From: Nitrospirillum amazonense
GTDB taxonomy: Bacteria > Pseudomonadota > Alphaproteobacteria > Azospirillales > Azospirillaceae
Reading direction: 5' to 3'
NCBI RefSeq assembly: GCF_007828045.1
Contig: NZ_VITN01000034.1
Location: 1 to 45,978 of the forward strand
DNA length: 45,978 nucleotides
Position numbers and translations under genes: made by a program. The notes under the pieces are model-generated. The model did no database searches and was not told where the DNA came from. It was given only the letters and a program-made list of their open reading frames with translations. Shown here in pieces: positions 8,986-17,557 of this stretch (position 1 is its first letter; every line of letters begins with the position of its first letter).

Positions 8986-9183
8986 ATGAAGTCTCCCAGA
9001 TTATCGTTTCGATACGCGTCTGGGTCGCTTCGTGGTGATTTGTCCCTATTTGCCCGTTTCGCGCTTGCAGCACGTCTTGCTCTTGGGGAAAGCGTACGGG
9101 ACGCGACTTAGGGTTGGGGATGCGACATTTCGCCTTCGGCTGAACGGAGTATGACCATGCCGCGACGCAGGCGGGCGCGGGGA

Positions 9184-9597
9184 TCAGCGCAGAAGGGGGC
9201 TGTCAGGGGCCACGGCGAGGTACAGCCAGCCGTCCTCGATGACCAAGGGCAAGGATGCCAAGGACATACCACGGCAGGGCCCGTCGGTGCACAGGCCGGT
9301 GTCGGCCTCGAAATGGGCGCCGTGGGCATAGCAGAGGATGCGCTGGCCGTCGCCGGACAGGAAGCGGTCCTTGCGGTATTCCAGCGGCACGCCCTGGTGG
9401 GGGCAGTGGTTGCGGTAGACCCGGACGCCGTCGCTGCGGCGCAGCGCGAACACCGTGTCGCGGCCGGATTTCACCGGGTCGAAGCCCCGCGCCTGGCCCA
9501 CCGGCGGCAGGGTATCCAGGGCGCACAGCGGGGTGCGGGGGCTATCCGGATCTTGCCCCGGGGCTGGCGCCCCGGGGATATCGGATGGGACGGGCAC
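9184..9597 (-). CDS. Small Rieske [2Fe-2S] protein coupled to the dioxygenase
   Basis: A 137-residue soluble protein containing a single Rieske domain. The two cluster motifs are C65-P-H67 and C89-Y-A-H92, in the normal order and spacing, followed by the usual GxC-like DGPCRG segment. It is short, like Rieske ferredoxins that pass electrons to oxygenases. GTG 9597 is chosen because the dioxygenase stop codon (9601-9599) ends one base before it, and no ATG precedes the Rieske motifs in frame; a longer frame to 9750 is only the shadow of the dioxygenase gene. This arrangement suggests translational coupling. Its role as an electron donor or reactivating partner of the neighbouring dioxygenase is an inference; it could also be part of an independent oxygenase system. 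Confidence 0.82.
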   Translation of the reverse strand: MPVPSDIPGAPAPGQDPDSPRTPLCALDTLPPVGQARGFDPVKSGRDTVFALRRSDGVRVYRNHCPHQGVPLEYRKDRFLSGDGQRILCYAHGAHFEADTGLCTDGPCRGMSLASLPLVIEDGWLYLAVAPDSPLLR

Positions 9598-9598
9598 C

Positions 9599-10534
9599 TC
9601 AGTGCGCGCCGCCCTTGGGCGGTGGGCCGCTGGGGAACCACTTCTCCCGCGCCGTGAACAGGAACAGCTGGGAATTGTCCGCCCCCGGCGGGCGGTGGCG
9701 GGCCTCCCACGTGTCGTCGTGCAGGTCCATGTCGGCGTCGTACTCCACATGGCAACCCAGCGGGCTGTTGAAGTACCAGAACCAGTTGGACCCGAAGTAA
9801 TGACGGCCAGGCCCCCAGAAGGTGGTGTAGCCCTTGGCCTCGAACCGGGTGCCAGCCAGCAGCACCTCCGTCCCGCTGCCCATGTGGAAGGTGAAGTGCT
9901 CCACCCCCTTCATGAAGGGGGGCGTCTGGATCAGGAACAGGGTGTGATGGTCCTCCGTGCCCGCCGGGCGCAGGAAGGGGCCGACGCCGATGAACTTGTC
10001 CGTCAGGCGGAAGCCCAGGCGGTTCACGTAGAAGGCTTCCGCCTGCTCCATATTGGGGACGAACAGCACCACGTGCGACAGGGTGCGCGGCTCGACCTTC
10101 ATGTCCCAGTTGATGCCCAGCAGGTTGGGCCCGCGCTGGGGCGGGTGGCCGGGGGCGTTGGTCAGGTCGGCCGGGGCGGTGTAGGGCCGGCGGGTGGTCA
10201 GCGCGAAGCTGAGGTGGAAGCCGGAATCGTCGTCGGCGTGCACGCTGCCGCCCTCACCCCGGCGCACCTCACGATCCTTGGACAGCTCCGCGGCGATGGC
10301 CTCCAGCGCCGCCGCGTCGCCCACGCCATAGACGATCTCGCGAATCGAGGGGGCGGGGCCGATGGCCGGCGGCAGGCGGGGGTCGTCGTCGGCGCGGATG
10401 ATGACGCAGGTGCCATCCAGCGCCTCGAACCGGCCGTCACCGGTCGGCTGCAGGCCGTAATCCGTCAGGTACTGGCTGCAGGCGTCGACATCGTCGACGC
10501 CGAACACCAGGGCGTCCGGTCCGATGATATTCAT
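9599..10534 (-). CDS. Two-domain VOC-family extradiol ring-cleavage dioxygenase
   Basis: This 311-residue enzyme has two vicinal-oxygen-chelate modules, like type I catechol 2,3-dioxygenases (BphC, XylE), which open catechol-type rings next to the diol using Fe(II). The C-terminal half carries the three metal ligands: H154 (LSHVVLFVP), H213 (EHFTFHMG) and E264 (CHVEYDADMD). The region before the third ligand (FWYFNSPLGCHVEY) is family-typical. ATG 10534 is preceded by a purine-rich GGGAGACGAACG. A Rieske protein gene starts one base after its stop. Together with the FAH enzyme and FrsA-like hydrolase some 6 kb away, it hints at aromatic compound breakdown, but these genes are not contiguous. 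Substrate is unknown. Confidence 0.88.
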   Translation of the reverse strand: MNIIGPDALVFGVDDVDACSQYLTDYGLQPTGDGRFEALDGTCVIIRADDDPRLPPAIGPAPSIREIVYGVGDAAALEAIAAELSKDREVRRGEGGSVHADDDSGFHLSFALTTRRPYTAPADLTNAPGHPPQRGPNLLGINWDMKVEPRTLSHVVLFVPNMEQAEAFYVNRLGFRLTDKFIGVGPFLRPAGTEDHHTLFLIQTPPFMKGVEHFTFHMGSGTEVLLAGTRFEAKGYTTFWGPGRHYFGSNWFWYFNSPLGCHVEYDADMDLHDDTWEARHRPPGADNSQLFLFTAREKWFPSGPPPKGGAH

Positions 10535-10768
10535 GAGGCGTTCGTCTCCCGAGTAGGGGCCGCCCTCTGCCGTGGGGCGATCCAGCCTGAAATCTAGGGG
10601 GCCGGCCGCGCTGTTAAAAACCGTTCCTATCTATGGCATGTATGGATGAAACCGATGGATCCGGCGGGGGAACGAAGCCCGCATCTATGGATGCCGCCAA
10701 TGGCTCCGCAGCGGAAATATCCGTTTCCCATGGGGCCGAGGGCCGACACCGGCGCCGCCTGATCCCAA

Positions 10769-11755
10769 CTACTGCTGCACCAGTTCCACCCGCCGGTTCT
10801 GCGCCCGGCCGTCGTCGCTGTCGTTGGTGGTGACGGGGGCCAGCGACGCGACGCCCTTGGCTGTCAGGCGCCCTTGCGCGATGTGGTAGGTGCCGGTCAG
10901 GGATTGCGCCACCGCGTCCGCCCGCCTCTGCGACAGATCCAGGTTGTGGGCGAACTGCCCCTGGCTGTCGGTGTGGCCCACGATGTAGACCTTGAGCGCC
11001 GGGTTGGCGGTCAGCAGCTTGGCCATCTCATCCAGCTGGGCCTTGGATTCCGGCTTCACCTCCGCCTTGTCGGTGTCGAAGTAGATGCCGTAGAGCGCGA
11101 CCTTGCCGCTGCTGGCCAGGCTGTTCTTCATGGTTCCGCTGTCCATGATCTGCACCTGGCCGGTCTGCATGGGCTGGATCTCCACCACTTCCTCATTCAC
11201 CAGGGTGCGCTGGTTGGAGCTGTCTTCCATGATGTGCAGGAAGACATAAGCGTCGCCGGTTGGCCGGGGCAGCTTGGCCAGGATGGTCCGGTGGGCCCCG
11301 CCGAAGGCGGCGTCGCCTTTGCCCGGGGGCAGCACCTTGCCGGAGTTGATGACCAGGCTTTGGAAGTCATCGCCGCATTCGTCCTTGGCGCAACGGAACA
11401 GCGTCTGGAAGCCGGCTTTCCGCAGCGCGTCCTGATAGTTGCGCTCCACCTCCAGCGCCGATTTGCCGGCACCGATGGTGTACCAGACCCGCGTGATCTT
11501 GCCCTCCAGGTGCAGGCCCTCGGCCTTGTCCGCATCCTTCACCGGCCGGTCGGGCAGGAAGGCTTCGTCGAAATCCTTGTGCTCATAGGCGGTGATGGTG
11601 GCGCCGGCGAAGCGCGAGACCAGCGGATGGTCCTTGGAGCCGGGCACGTCGCCGGCGGCCAGCACCGGGGTTGCCGCCAATAACGGCAGGGCCACCGCCA
11701 GTACTGCCTGGTAGTTCCTTGCCTTAATGGAATGATAACGAGAAGAGATCGTCAT
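10769..11755 (-). CDS. OmpA-like protein with N-terminal DUF4892-type domain
   Basis: A 328-residue exported protein that probably anchors the envelope to peptidoglycan. A signal peptide (hydrophobic core AVLAVALPLLAATPVLA) ends near residue 33. The middle part (SKDHPLVSRFAG, then YEHKDFDEAFLPDRP) resembles the DUF4892 domain often found before OmpA domains. The C-terminal OmpA domain has YFDTDKAEVKPES, VYIVGHTDSQG, NLDLSQRRADAV and the final NRRVELVQQ, all diagnostic of peptidoglycan binding. I chose ATG 11755, which follows GGAAC and directly precedes the signal peptide; ATG 11785 and a start at 11827 lack ribosome-binding sites. It appears to be a single-gene unit. Confidence 0.88.
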   Translation of the reverse strand: MTISSRYHSIKARNYQAVLAVALPLLAATPVLAAGDVPGSKDHPLVSRFAGATITAYEHKDFDEAFLPDRPVKDADKAEGLHLEGKITRVWYTIGAGKSALEVERNYQDALRKAGFQTLFRCAKDECGDDFQSLVINSGKVLPPGKGDAAFGGAHRTILAKLPRPTGDAYVFLHIMEDSSNQRTLVNEEVVEIQPMQTGQVQIMDSGTMKNSLASSGKVALYGIYFDTDKAEVKPESKAQLDEMAKLLTANPALKVYIVGHTDSQGQFAHNLDLSQRRADAVAQSLTGTYHIAQGRLTAKGVASLAPVTTNDSDDGRAQNRRVELVQQ

Positions 11756-11939
11756 GATCGTTCCAAGTCCGCCGTCGCTGTTCATGAAATGACGGATTTG
11801 GATAGGGTGCGGTCTGCTGTCGGGCAAGCCCCGGGGCCCGATTCCGGATTGGGTATGTCATCGGGAATACGGGTTTGGGGGTAGCGACCTGCGCGCCAGG
11901 GAGACGACAAGGCCCTTGCGTCCCTTAGTCATTAACATC

Positions 11940-13853
11940 TCAGTGATGGTGATGCCCGCCGCCGCCGGTGGCGAAGGGATGGCGTTCGGCTTCTTCGGCC
12001 TTAGCCGCCAGCACGGCGATCGCGGCCGGTGTCGCCGGGAAGGGGCCCTGCCAGATGGTGCGCAGGGCGCCCCGGCTGTCCACCAGCACCAGTAGAGGCC
12101 CCTCCGCCGCGCCGCCGATGGTGCGGTAGGCCACGGCCGCCTCCGGACTGGTGCTGCCGCAGGCGGTCGCGGGAGGGGCACGGTCGGGGTCGGTGCTGAC
12201 AATGATGGGCACCACCGGTGTCGCCTGCACGGCCGCCAGGGCTTGCGGGGACACCTCGCCATAACCGATGGCCAGCAGCAGCGGGTGGCCGGTGAGGTCG
12301 GCCAGGCTGCCGGCCCTGGCCAGCGCCCCGTCGGCCGGACAGCTCAGGTCCAATTCCGGGGCGGGCATGCCCCAGGTCCACACGCCCTTGGCCTCCGCCA
12401 CCGTCGTGCCGCTGTTCAGGGTGTGGATGTAGTCGATCAGCGCCCAGCGGTCGTCTTCCGACAGCTGGGCCTCGAAGGCCGGCATGACCGGCTTGCCGTC
12501 CGGGTCGGGCATGCCGTGGCTCAGCCACCAGAAGATGTCACCCTCGCTGTGGTCCAGCAGATGGTGGGCGGTAAGGTCGGCGGGCGGTATGCTCAGCTTG
12601 GCCGCGTCGGGCCCATCACCGGCGCCCCCCGCGCCGTGGCAGCGGGCGCAATGGCCGGGGAATAGGGAAGCCCCCTGCGCCACCGAAGCGGCGGTGAAGC
12701 CGGTGGGGGACGACCAGTAGCTGGTGGGGAACGCCTCCACCGTCAGCAGGTCCAGGTCGGGCACGCCGAACCACAGGAAGCCGGCCGCGAACACCGCTTC
12801 CACCAGCCGGCGCTTCCACGACAGGCGTCGCCACGCCCCCTTGCCCGGGGGAAAGACAACGCTGATCACGGACAGGATGCCCATGGCCGTCAGCGCGATG
12901 GCCTTCCATGCCAAGCCGCCATAGTCGGGATCGGACAGGATCTCGCCGCTCAGCTTGCGGGCGAAAGGCCACAGCGGCTGGTCGTGCACGCCCGGCACGA
13001 TGCTGGCCAGCCAGGCGGCCAAGGCCACCACGGCGGTGCCCAGGGACAGTTCCACCAGCACGCAAGCGCGCAGCAGTCCCAGCGGCACCGTCCCCCGGGC
13101 CAGGCCCGGGGCGATGCGCCAGCGGTTCAGCGCGGCGCAGCCCAGCATCAGGGCGAACAGGACGGCCTTGGCGATGGCGACATGGCCATACGTGGTGCCG
13201 ATCAGGCCGGCCAAGGTGCCGATCAGGCCCACGCCGTTCAGCAGGGCGGTCGCGGCCAGCAGGGTGACGCAGGTGACGCCCAGGGGGGAGAAGCGCGCGG
13301 CCAGGTCCGCCGCCAGCGCCGGGCGCGACAGGGCCAGCAACAGCCCCGCCATGCCGCCCAGCCAGGCGCCGGCCGCCAGCAGGTGCAGCACCTCCGCCGC
13401 CAGGCCCGGCAGGCTGGCGGCGTCGAAGGTGACGGCGACATGGCCGACGCCGGCGTGCAGCGCCAGCGACAGGCCCAGCAGGCCGGCCAGCCTTTGCACC
13501 GACAACCGCTTTTCCAGGATCACCGCCGCGACCAGCAAGGCCAGTCGCGGCAACACGACATGGCCGTAACGGGTGGCCGCCGTGGGGGCCAGGGCACCCA
13601 GCACGGCGGCGGGACTGCCGTCACCCACGAACACGGCCGCCTGCGCGGCGAACCACAGCAATCCGGCCACGACGGCCGATCCCGCCGTCCCGCATGTCCA
13701 GTGGCGCAGGGTGGCGGTCAGGTCGTCACGGGCGGGGCCCGCGGGCGCCTTCGCCACCACCAGGGCGGCGAAGGCGGGCAGGCCCCAGGCGACCAGCGCC
13801 AGGGCGAGGTGTAGCGCCCGGGCGATGGCCAGGCCGGTTTCCAACGTGTTCAT
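11940..13853 (-). CDS. CopD - cytochrome c - thioredoxin-like fusion protein
   Basis: A 637-residue fusion. Residues 1-350 form a polytopic CopD-type membrane domain of about nine helices; CopD proteins move copper across the inner membrane with CopC. Next is a c-type cytochrome domain with one haem site C402-A-R-C405-H406 (GHCARCHGAGGAGDG) and a likely axial Met in KPVMPAF. The last 130 residues (PAPELDLS..., then LADLTGHPLLLAIG and PLLVLVDSRGALR) look like a thioredoxin/SCO-like fold that has lost its CxxC. The chain ends in GGGGHHHH, a plausible metal-binding tail. It starts 18 bases after CopC. The fusion suggests copper import tied to delivery or redox chemistry, perhaps for cytochrome oxidase; that is inference. 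Confidence 0.87.
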   Translation of the reverse strand: MNTLETGLAIARALHLALALVAWGLPAFAALVVAKAPAGPARDDLTATLRHWTCGTAGSAVVAGLLWFAAQAAVFVGDGSPAAVLGALAPTAATRYGHVVLPRLALLVAAVILEKRLSVQRLAGLLGLSLALHAGVGHVAVTFDAASLPGLAAEVLHLLAAGAWLGGMAGLLLALSRPALAADLAARFSPLGVTCVTLLAATALLNGVGLIGTLAGLIGTTYGHVAIAKAVLFALMLGCAALNRWRIAPGLARGTVPLGLLRACVLVELSLGTAVVALAAWLASIVPGVHDQPLWPFARKLSGEILSDPDYGGLAWKAIALTAMGILSVISVVFPPGKGAWRRLSWKRRLVEAVFAAGFLWFGVPDLDLLTVEAFPTSYWSSPTGFTAASVAQGASLFPGHCARCHGAGGAGDGPDAAKLSIPPADLTAHHLLDHSEGDIFWWLSHGMPDPDGKPVMPAFEAQLSEDDRWALIDYIHTLNSGTTVAEAKGVWTWGMPAPELDLSCPADGALARAGSLADLTGHPLLLAIGYGEVSPQALAAVQATPVVPIIVSTDPDRAPPATACGSTSPEAAVAYRTIGGAAEGPLLVLVDSRGALRTIWQGPFPATPAAIAVLAAKAEEAERHPFATGGGGHHHH

Positions 13854-13871
13854 AAGATGGGTTTAGACGCC

Positions 13872-14246
13872 TTACTTCTGAACCTCAAACGTGAAGCTGC
13901 CGTTGGACTTGTGGGTGTCGACCGAGGTGACGGCCCAGGTCACCGTGTAGGTGCCGGGGGCCGCCCCGTCGATGCTGACGATCAGGTGCTTGGCGTCGGC
14001 CGGATCGGTGTGGGTGTCGCCCTTGTCCACCTTTTTGCCATTCGGACCAGGCCCGGTGACGGTGATGGTGCTGAACTTGGGCTCCAGATCCTCGGTGAAC
14101 CAGGCGTCCACCTGGGTGGGGCCGGCGACGGTGCCGCTGGCGGTGGGGACGGAGCGCTTCAGGTGGGCATGGGCGGCGGCGGTCCCGGCCAGGCCCAGGG
14201 CGATGACGAAGGCGGCGGCGGACGCCGCGACGGTGCGGAAGGTCAT
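13872..14246 (-). CDS. copC: CopC family periplasmic copper-binding protein
   Basis: A 124-residue protein with a signal peptide (residues 1-25, cleavage after AAA) and a compact beta-barrel CopC domain. The mature N-terminus begins with His (HAHLKRSVPTASG), the classic Cu(II) ligand, and the C-terminal SVDTHKSNGSFTF supplies the matching Asp and His. The methionine-rich Cu(I) loop of plasmid CopC proteins is missing, so this is the single-site Cu(II)-only type. It sits between the TonB receptor and the CopD fusion in one operon (gaps of 61 and 18 bases), so it probably relays copper from the outer membrane to CopD. Confidence 0.93.
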   Translation of the reverse strand: MTFRTVAASAAAFVIALGLAGTAAAHAHLKRSVPTASGTVAGPTQVDAWFTEDLEPKFSTITVTGPGPNGKKVDKGDTHTDPADAKHLIVSIDGAAPGTYTVTWAVTSVDTHKSNGSFTFEVQK

Positions 14247-14307
14247 GGGACGTATCCTTGAAGTGATGGGGAAACGGGTGATGTGACCGGCATTATGGCG
14301 GCGCGTG

Positions 14308-16620
14308 TCAGAGCGACACTTTCAGGCCGCCGAAGAAGGTCCGCCCCGGGAAGGGATGGTAGAGGAAGTACTTCTCATCATTGAGATTGTCGACGCCCAG
14401 GTCCAGCGTCAAATTGTCCAGCATCTTGTAGTTGATGTGGACATCGGCGACCAGAAAGCTGTCGAAGGCGCCGAAGACCTTGGCCACGCTATCGGTGTTG
14501 TCCAGGGTCGAATACTGCTTTCCACTATAGCGGCCGGCGATGGTGAAGGCCCATTGCTCGTCCGGCCGGTAGGTCGCCGCCAGGGTGACGCGCCAGTCCG
14601 GGACGTAGGGCACATGCTTGCCCGTGGCCGTGGTGCCGGTGGGGCTGGCGAAATTGGGGTCGGACAGGATGGTGCTGTCGACATAGGTGACGCTGCCCGA
14701 CAGCTCCAGCCCCTTGACCAGCACATCCTGCTGGCTGGCGGCCAGCTCGACGCCGCGGTTGCGCACCTCATCCACGTTCACGGTGTAGCTGACCGGCGTG
14801 GCCCCCGTCAGGAAGGCGGTCTGGGCGATCAGGGCGTCGCGGGTGTTCTCCTGGAACAGCGACAGGCGAACGCGCCCATCCGCGAAGGGGCCATCGGTGA
14901 AGCTGCGCTCGATCGCCAGTTCGCCGCTCAACACCCGTTCCGGCTTCAGGGTGGCGTTGGGCACGGTATAGGTCAGGCCCGTCTGTACCAGCTGGTAGAG
15001 TTCGCTGACCGTGGGGAAGCGGTAGGCCTCGCCGAACGACGCGGTGACGTGCCAGTCGGCGGTGGGCGTCCAGGTCAGGGTCGCCTTGGGCGAGAAGGCG
15101 CCCCTTTCCGCGTCCGGCTGCTCCACGCCCTTGCCGCCGCTGTAGTTATAACCGTCGAAGGCCTGCCAGCGCTCCAACCGGCCGCCCAGGGTGACGGTCC
15201 AGTCGGGCAGGAAGCTCCATTCGTCCTGCGCCCACAGGGCCAGGGTCTGGGTTTTGCCCCGGCCGCTGCTGTACAGGCTTTGACCCTGGTCGCTGCCGCT
15301 CTGCCAGGTGGCGGTGTTGTAGGTGGGGTTGACCAGCTCATACTGGTCGGCGTGCAGGCCGGCGCTGACCGTGTTGGACGGCGTGGTGCGCCACAGGGCC
15401 TTGGCGTCCACATTGGTCCAGTTGGTGCCGTCCATGCGGGCGATGCGGCCGGCGGTGCTGAAGCCGGTGCCGCTGGCGGTCACGCCGGTGGGGGTGCGCT
15501 GGATGTCGTCCAGCATCTCATAATGGCTGGCCGTCACCTCCGCGTCCCAGGGGCCCTTGCTGTCGCTGCGCAGGGTGACGCTCTGCGCCAGATGGCTTTG
15601 CCACAGGCTGTACTTGCCGCTGGCGAAGCCGGACAGGCCGGCGAAGGTGGGGGTGCCGGCGGCGTCGCGCAGATAGGTCTGCACGTCCGATGTGGCGTCG
15701 TTCTGCCAATAGCCCAGGGTGTAGCTCAGCCGCCAGTCTGGCGACAGGTCATAACCCAGCTTCAGCTTGGCGTTGGTCATCTGGGTGTGCAGCAGGCCGC
15801 TGGCACCCACCACGTCGGCCGCCGCCCCGGTCTTGTTCAGCGCCAGGAAGGTGCCGCTGGTGCCGGTGGGCACCTTGCCGTTGGTGACGAAGCTCAGCGG
15901 CTGGCTGTCACTGTCCTGGTAGTTGGCGCTGAGCGACCAGGTGAAGCGCCCCATCCGGTCGCCGGCGTGCGCGCTGGTCTGCGAGGTCACCAGGTCCTTG
16001 TGCGTGCCATAGAGGCCGAAGCTCTGCACCGCTTCCGACTGGCGGGCATCGGCCTCCAGCTTGTCGGGCGTGCGGGTGGTGATCTGCACCACCCCGCCCA
16101 TGGAATTGCCGGCATAGGCGGCGGAGTAAGGGCCGTACAGCACGTCCACCCGCTCGATTTCCTCCGGCGCCACCAGGCCCCAGCGCGGGGCGCCGATGGT
16201 GTTGTTGTTGGCGATCAGGGCCGAGATCAGCACGTCGTCGGCATAGACCAGGGTGCGGGCGCTGGAGTTCACGCCCCAGGTGCGGGTGGCCAGAACGGCC
16301 TGGGTGTCGCCGTTGTTGCGCTTACGCAGGAACAGGCTGGGCAGGTATTTCAGCGCGTCCTCGCTGTCCAGGACGTTCTGCGTCTCCAGGATGGTGGCGC
16401 CGGTGACGCCCACCGCGGTCTGGGGGGCGGCGTACTTTTCCAGGGCCGGCCGGTCGGCGGTTATCACGATGGGATTGGTGGCGAGGTCCAGGTCGGTGTC
16501 GGCCTCGGGCGCCGGGGCGGCCAGGGGCGAGGCGTACGGAACCATGCCCAGGAGGCCGACGCCCAGGGCGATGGCGGCGGTGAGCGGGCGGCGCGACGGG
16601 CGCCGGGATAGGCATACCAT
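14308..16620 (-). CDS. TonB-dependent receptor, probably for copper
   Basis: A 770-residue outer-membrane receptor. An N-terminal signal sequence (core LTAAIALGVGLLGMVP) is followed by TonB-box-like NPIVITADRP, a plug domain (LKYLPSLFLRKRN, GPYSAAYAGNSMGGVVQITTR) and a barrel ending in the C-terminal strand FGGLKVSL. ATG 16620 begins the basic signal region. The reason to propose copper as substrate is position: it is cotranscribed with copC and copD (61 bases to copC) and with a DUF2946-like gene upstream, a grouping seen around OprC-like copper receptors. The sequence itself does not prove a copper site. Vitamin B12-type (BtuB) receptors have a similar plug, so cobalamin is the main alternative. 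Confidence 0.9.
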   Translation of the reverse strand: MVCLSRRPSRRPLTAAIALGVGLLGMVPYASPLAAPAPEADTDLDLATNPIVITADRPALEKYAAPQTAVGVTGATILETQNVLDSEDALKYLPSLFLRKRNNGDTQAVLATRTWGVNSSARTLVYADDVLISALIANNNTIGAPRWGLVAPEEIERVDVLYGPYSAAYAGNSMGGVVQITTRTPDKLEADARQSEAVQSFGLYGTHKDLVTSQTSAHAGDRMGRFTWSLSANYQDSDSQPLSFVTNGKVPTGTSGTFLALNKTGAAADVVGASGLLHTQMTNAKLKLGYDLSPDWRLSYTLGYWQNDATSDVQTYLRDAAGTPTFAGLSGFASGKYSLWQSHLAQSVTLRSDSKGPWDAEVTASHYEMLDDIQRTPTGVTASGTGFSTAGRIARMDGTNWTNVDAKALWRTTPSNTVSAGLHADQYELVNPTYNTATWQSGSDQGQSLYSSGRGKTQTLALWAQDEWSFLPDWTVTLGGRLERWQAFDGYNYSGGKGVEQPDAERGAFSPKATLTWTPTADWHVTASFGEAYRFPTVSELYQLVQTGLTYTVPNATLKPERVLSGELAIERSFTDGPFADGRVRLSLFQENTRDALIAQTAFLTGATPVSYTVNVDEVRNRGVELAASQQDVLVKGLELSGSVTYVDSTILSDPNFASPTGTTATGKHVPYVPDWRVTLAATYRPDEQWAFTIAGRYSGKQYSTLDNTDSVAKVFGAFDSFLVADVHINYKMLDNLTLDLGVDNLNDEKYFLYHPFPGRTFFGGLKVSL

Positions 16621-16792
16621 GAAGGCGATCCCTTCGGGGGACGGACGGCGGCGGCCCGGGACGGTGCCGGGCGGCGCGGACGCGGCCGTTCAGGACAAGG
16701 GTGCCGTCGCCGGCCCCGGGAAGGGGCCGGACGGCGGGCGATGTCGGGATGCCCGGGGTGGGAAGGTCGCCGAAACGCGGGGTGCCCCGGGC

Positions 16793-17335
16793 TCAGGCGG
16801 CCAGGGGTGGGGCGCGGGCGCCGGGCGTGCCGGGCAGGCGCGAGGTGAAACGACGGGTCCGGGTGCTGGGCCGCCAGCTTTGGCGCGTCTGCCGCGTCGG
16901 CAGGGCCAGGATCAGCAGCAGCAGCGGGACGGCCAGCGCCGCCAAGGCGGCGAAGGCGCAGGGCCCCATGTGGTCCTGGTCGCCGCCCGGCCGGTGGTCG
17001 TGATGGCCGGCATGGCCCTGCGGCATCAGCAGGCCGCCCGGTTCGGCATCGGGATGGTGGTGATGCGCGTGCGCCACGGAGGCGGCCGGCACGGCCATGT
17101 CCGTGGGAGCCATGACGCGATCCAGCACGTCATGCACGCCGGGGCAAAGCATGAAGGGTGCCGGCCCACCACCGGTGTTGACCATATAGCCGACCGGAAT
17201 CAGCCCGCGCAGCAACACCGCCGCCAGCACCAGCCAAGCCCATCCGCGCGGCATGCGCCGCACCCGGCCGAGGTCCAGGAACCTCAGCGCGGCGGCCGGC
17301 ACAGCCGACAGGGGGGACAGGGGGCGGGATGTCAT
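16793..17335 (-). CDS. DUF2946-like His-rich membrane protein
   Basis: About 180 residues. A first membrane helix (WAWLVLAAVLLRGLIPVGYM) has the Leu-x-Pro-x-Gly-Tyr-Met ending typical of DUF2946 proteins; a Cys follows in MLCPG. A His-rich loop follows (AHAHHHHPDAEPGG, GHAGHHDHRPGGDQDHMG) with over ten histidines, then a second helix (ALAALAVPLLLLILALP). The family has no proven biochemical role but is often beside copper receptors, and the loop looks suited to binding metal in the periplasm. It is the first gene of the copper operon, 172 bases before the receptor. The start is uncertain: ATG 17335 gives the most natural protein, while ATG 17398 has a better GGAAG ribosome-binding sequence. 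Confidence 0.68.
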   Translation of the reverse strand: MTSRPLSPLSAVPAAALRFLDLGRVRRMPRGWAWLVLAAVLLRGLIPVGYMVNTGGGPAPFMLCPGVHDVLDRVMAPTDMAVPAASVAHAHHHHPDAEPGGLLMPQGHAGHHDHRPGGDQDHMGPCAFAALAALAVPLLLLILALPTRQTRQSWRPSTRTRRFTSRLPGTPGARAPPLAA

Positions 17336-17517
17336 GGTGCTACTTTTGTGCGTGGAAGGCCCGTTGATCGGCAACCCGAATGATGTGTTGCCCAGCATGG
17401 TACTTCCAAACCCCTTTTGTCCACCCTGAGATGGATCAAGCTTGGCACCCATGACCTACGGCGTGCGGTTGGCCGTGCCTTGGCGGGCCCTTCCTCTCTA
17501 CCAGTGATGGGTTGTGG

Positions 17518-17553
17518 GCCCGCCCCCGGGGACACCGGGGGCGGGCGCCTTTT
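17518..17553. terminator. Strong GC hairpin after the third TonB receptor gene
   Basis: A perfect 12-bp stem (GCCCGCCCCCGG at 17518-17529 with its complement at 17535-17546, 5-base loop GGACA) begins 11 bases past the stop of the TonB receptor gene ending at 17558. The short T run (TTTT, 17550-17553) lies on the plus-strand side, where no gene ends, while the minus-strand side has none. I read it as the mRNA end of the receptor gene, possibly bidirectional in effect. Confidence 0.55.
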
Positions 17554-17557
17554 GGGA

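Noticed and set aside
9184-9750. A longer 188-residue version of the Rieske protein
   Set aside because: Residues 1-50 are encoded antiphase inside the dioxygenase gene and have biased Thr/Arg/Ser content; the GTG at 9597 just after the dioxygenase stop is a better start.
12955-13814. Plus-strand Gln/Gly-rich frames across the CopD domain
   Set aside because: Mirror frames of a GC-rich membrane-protein gene; composition-driven, no domain.
13857-14261. A plus-strand frame covering copC
   Set aside because: The minus strand encodes a full CopC protein with signal peptide and copper ligands; the opposite frame is Gly/Val-rich shadow sequence.
16793-17452. A start for the DUF2946-like protein at 17452
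   Set aside because: The first residues are unlike a signal or membrane segment and no ribosome-binding site is seen; ATG 17335 or 17398 is preferable.
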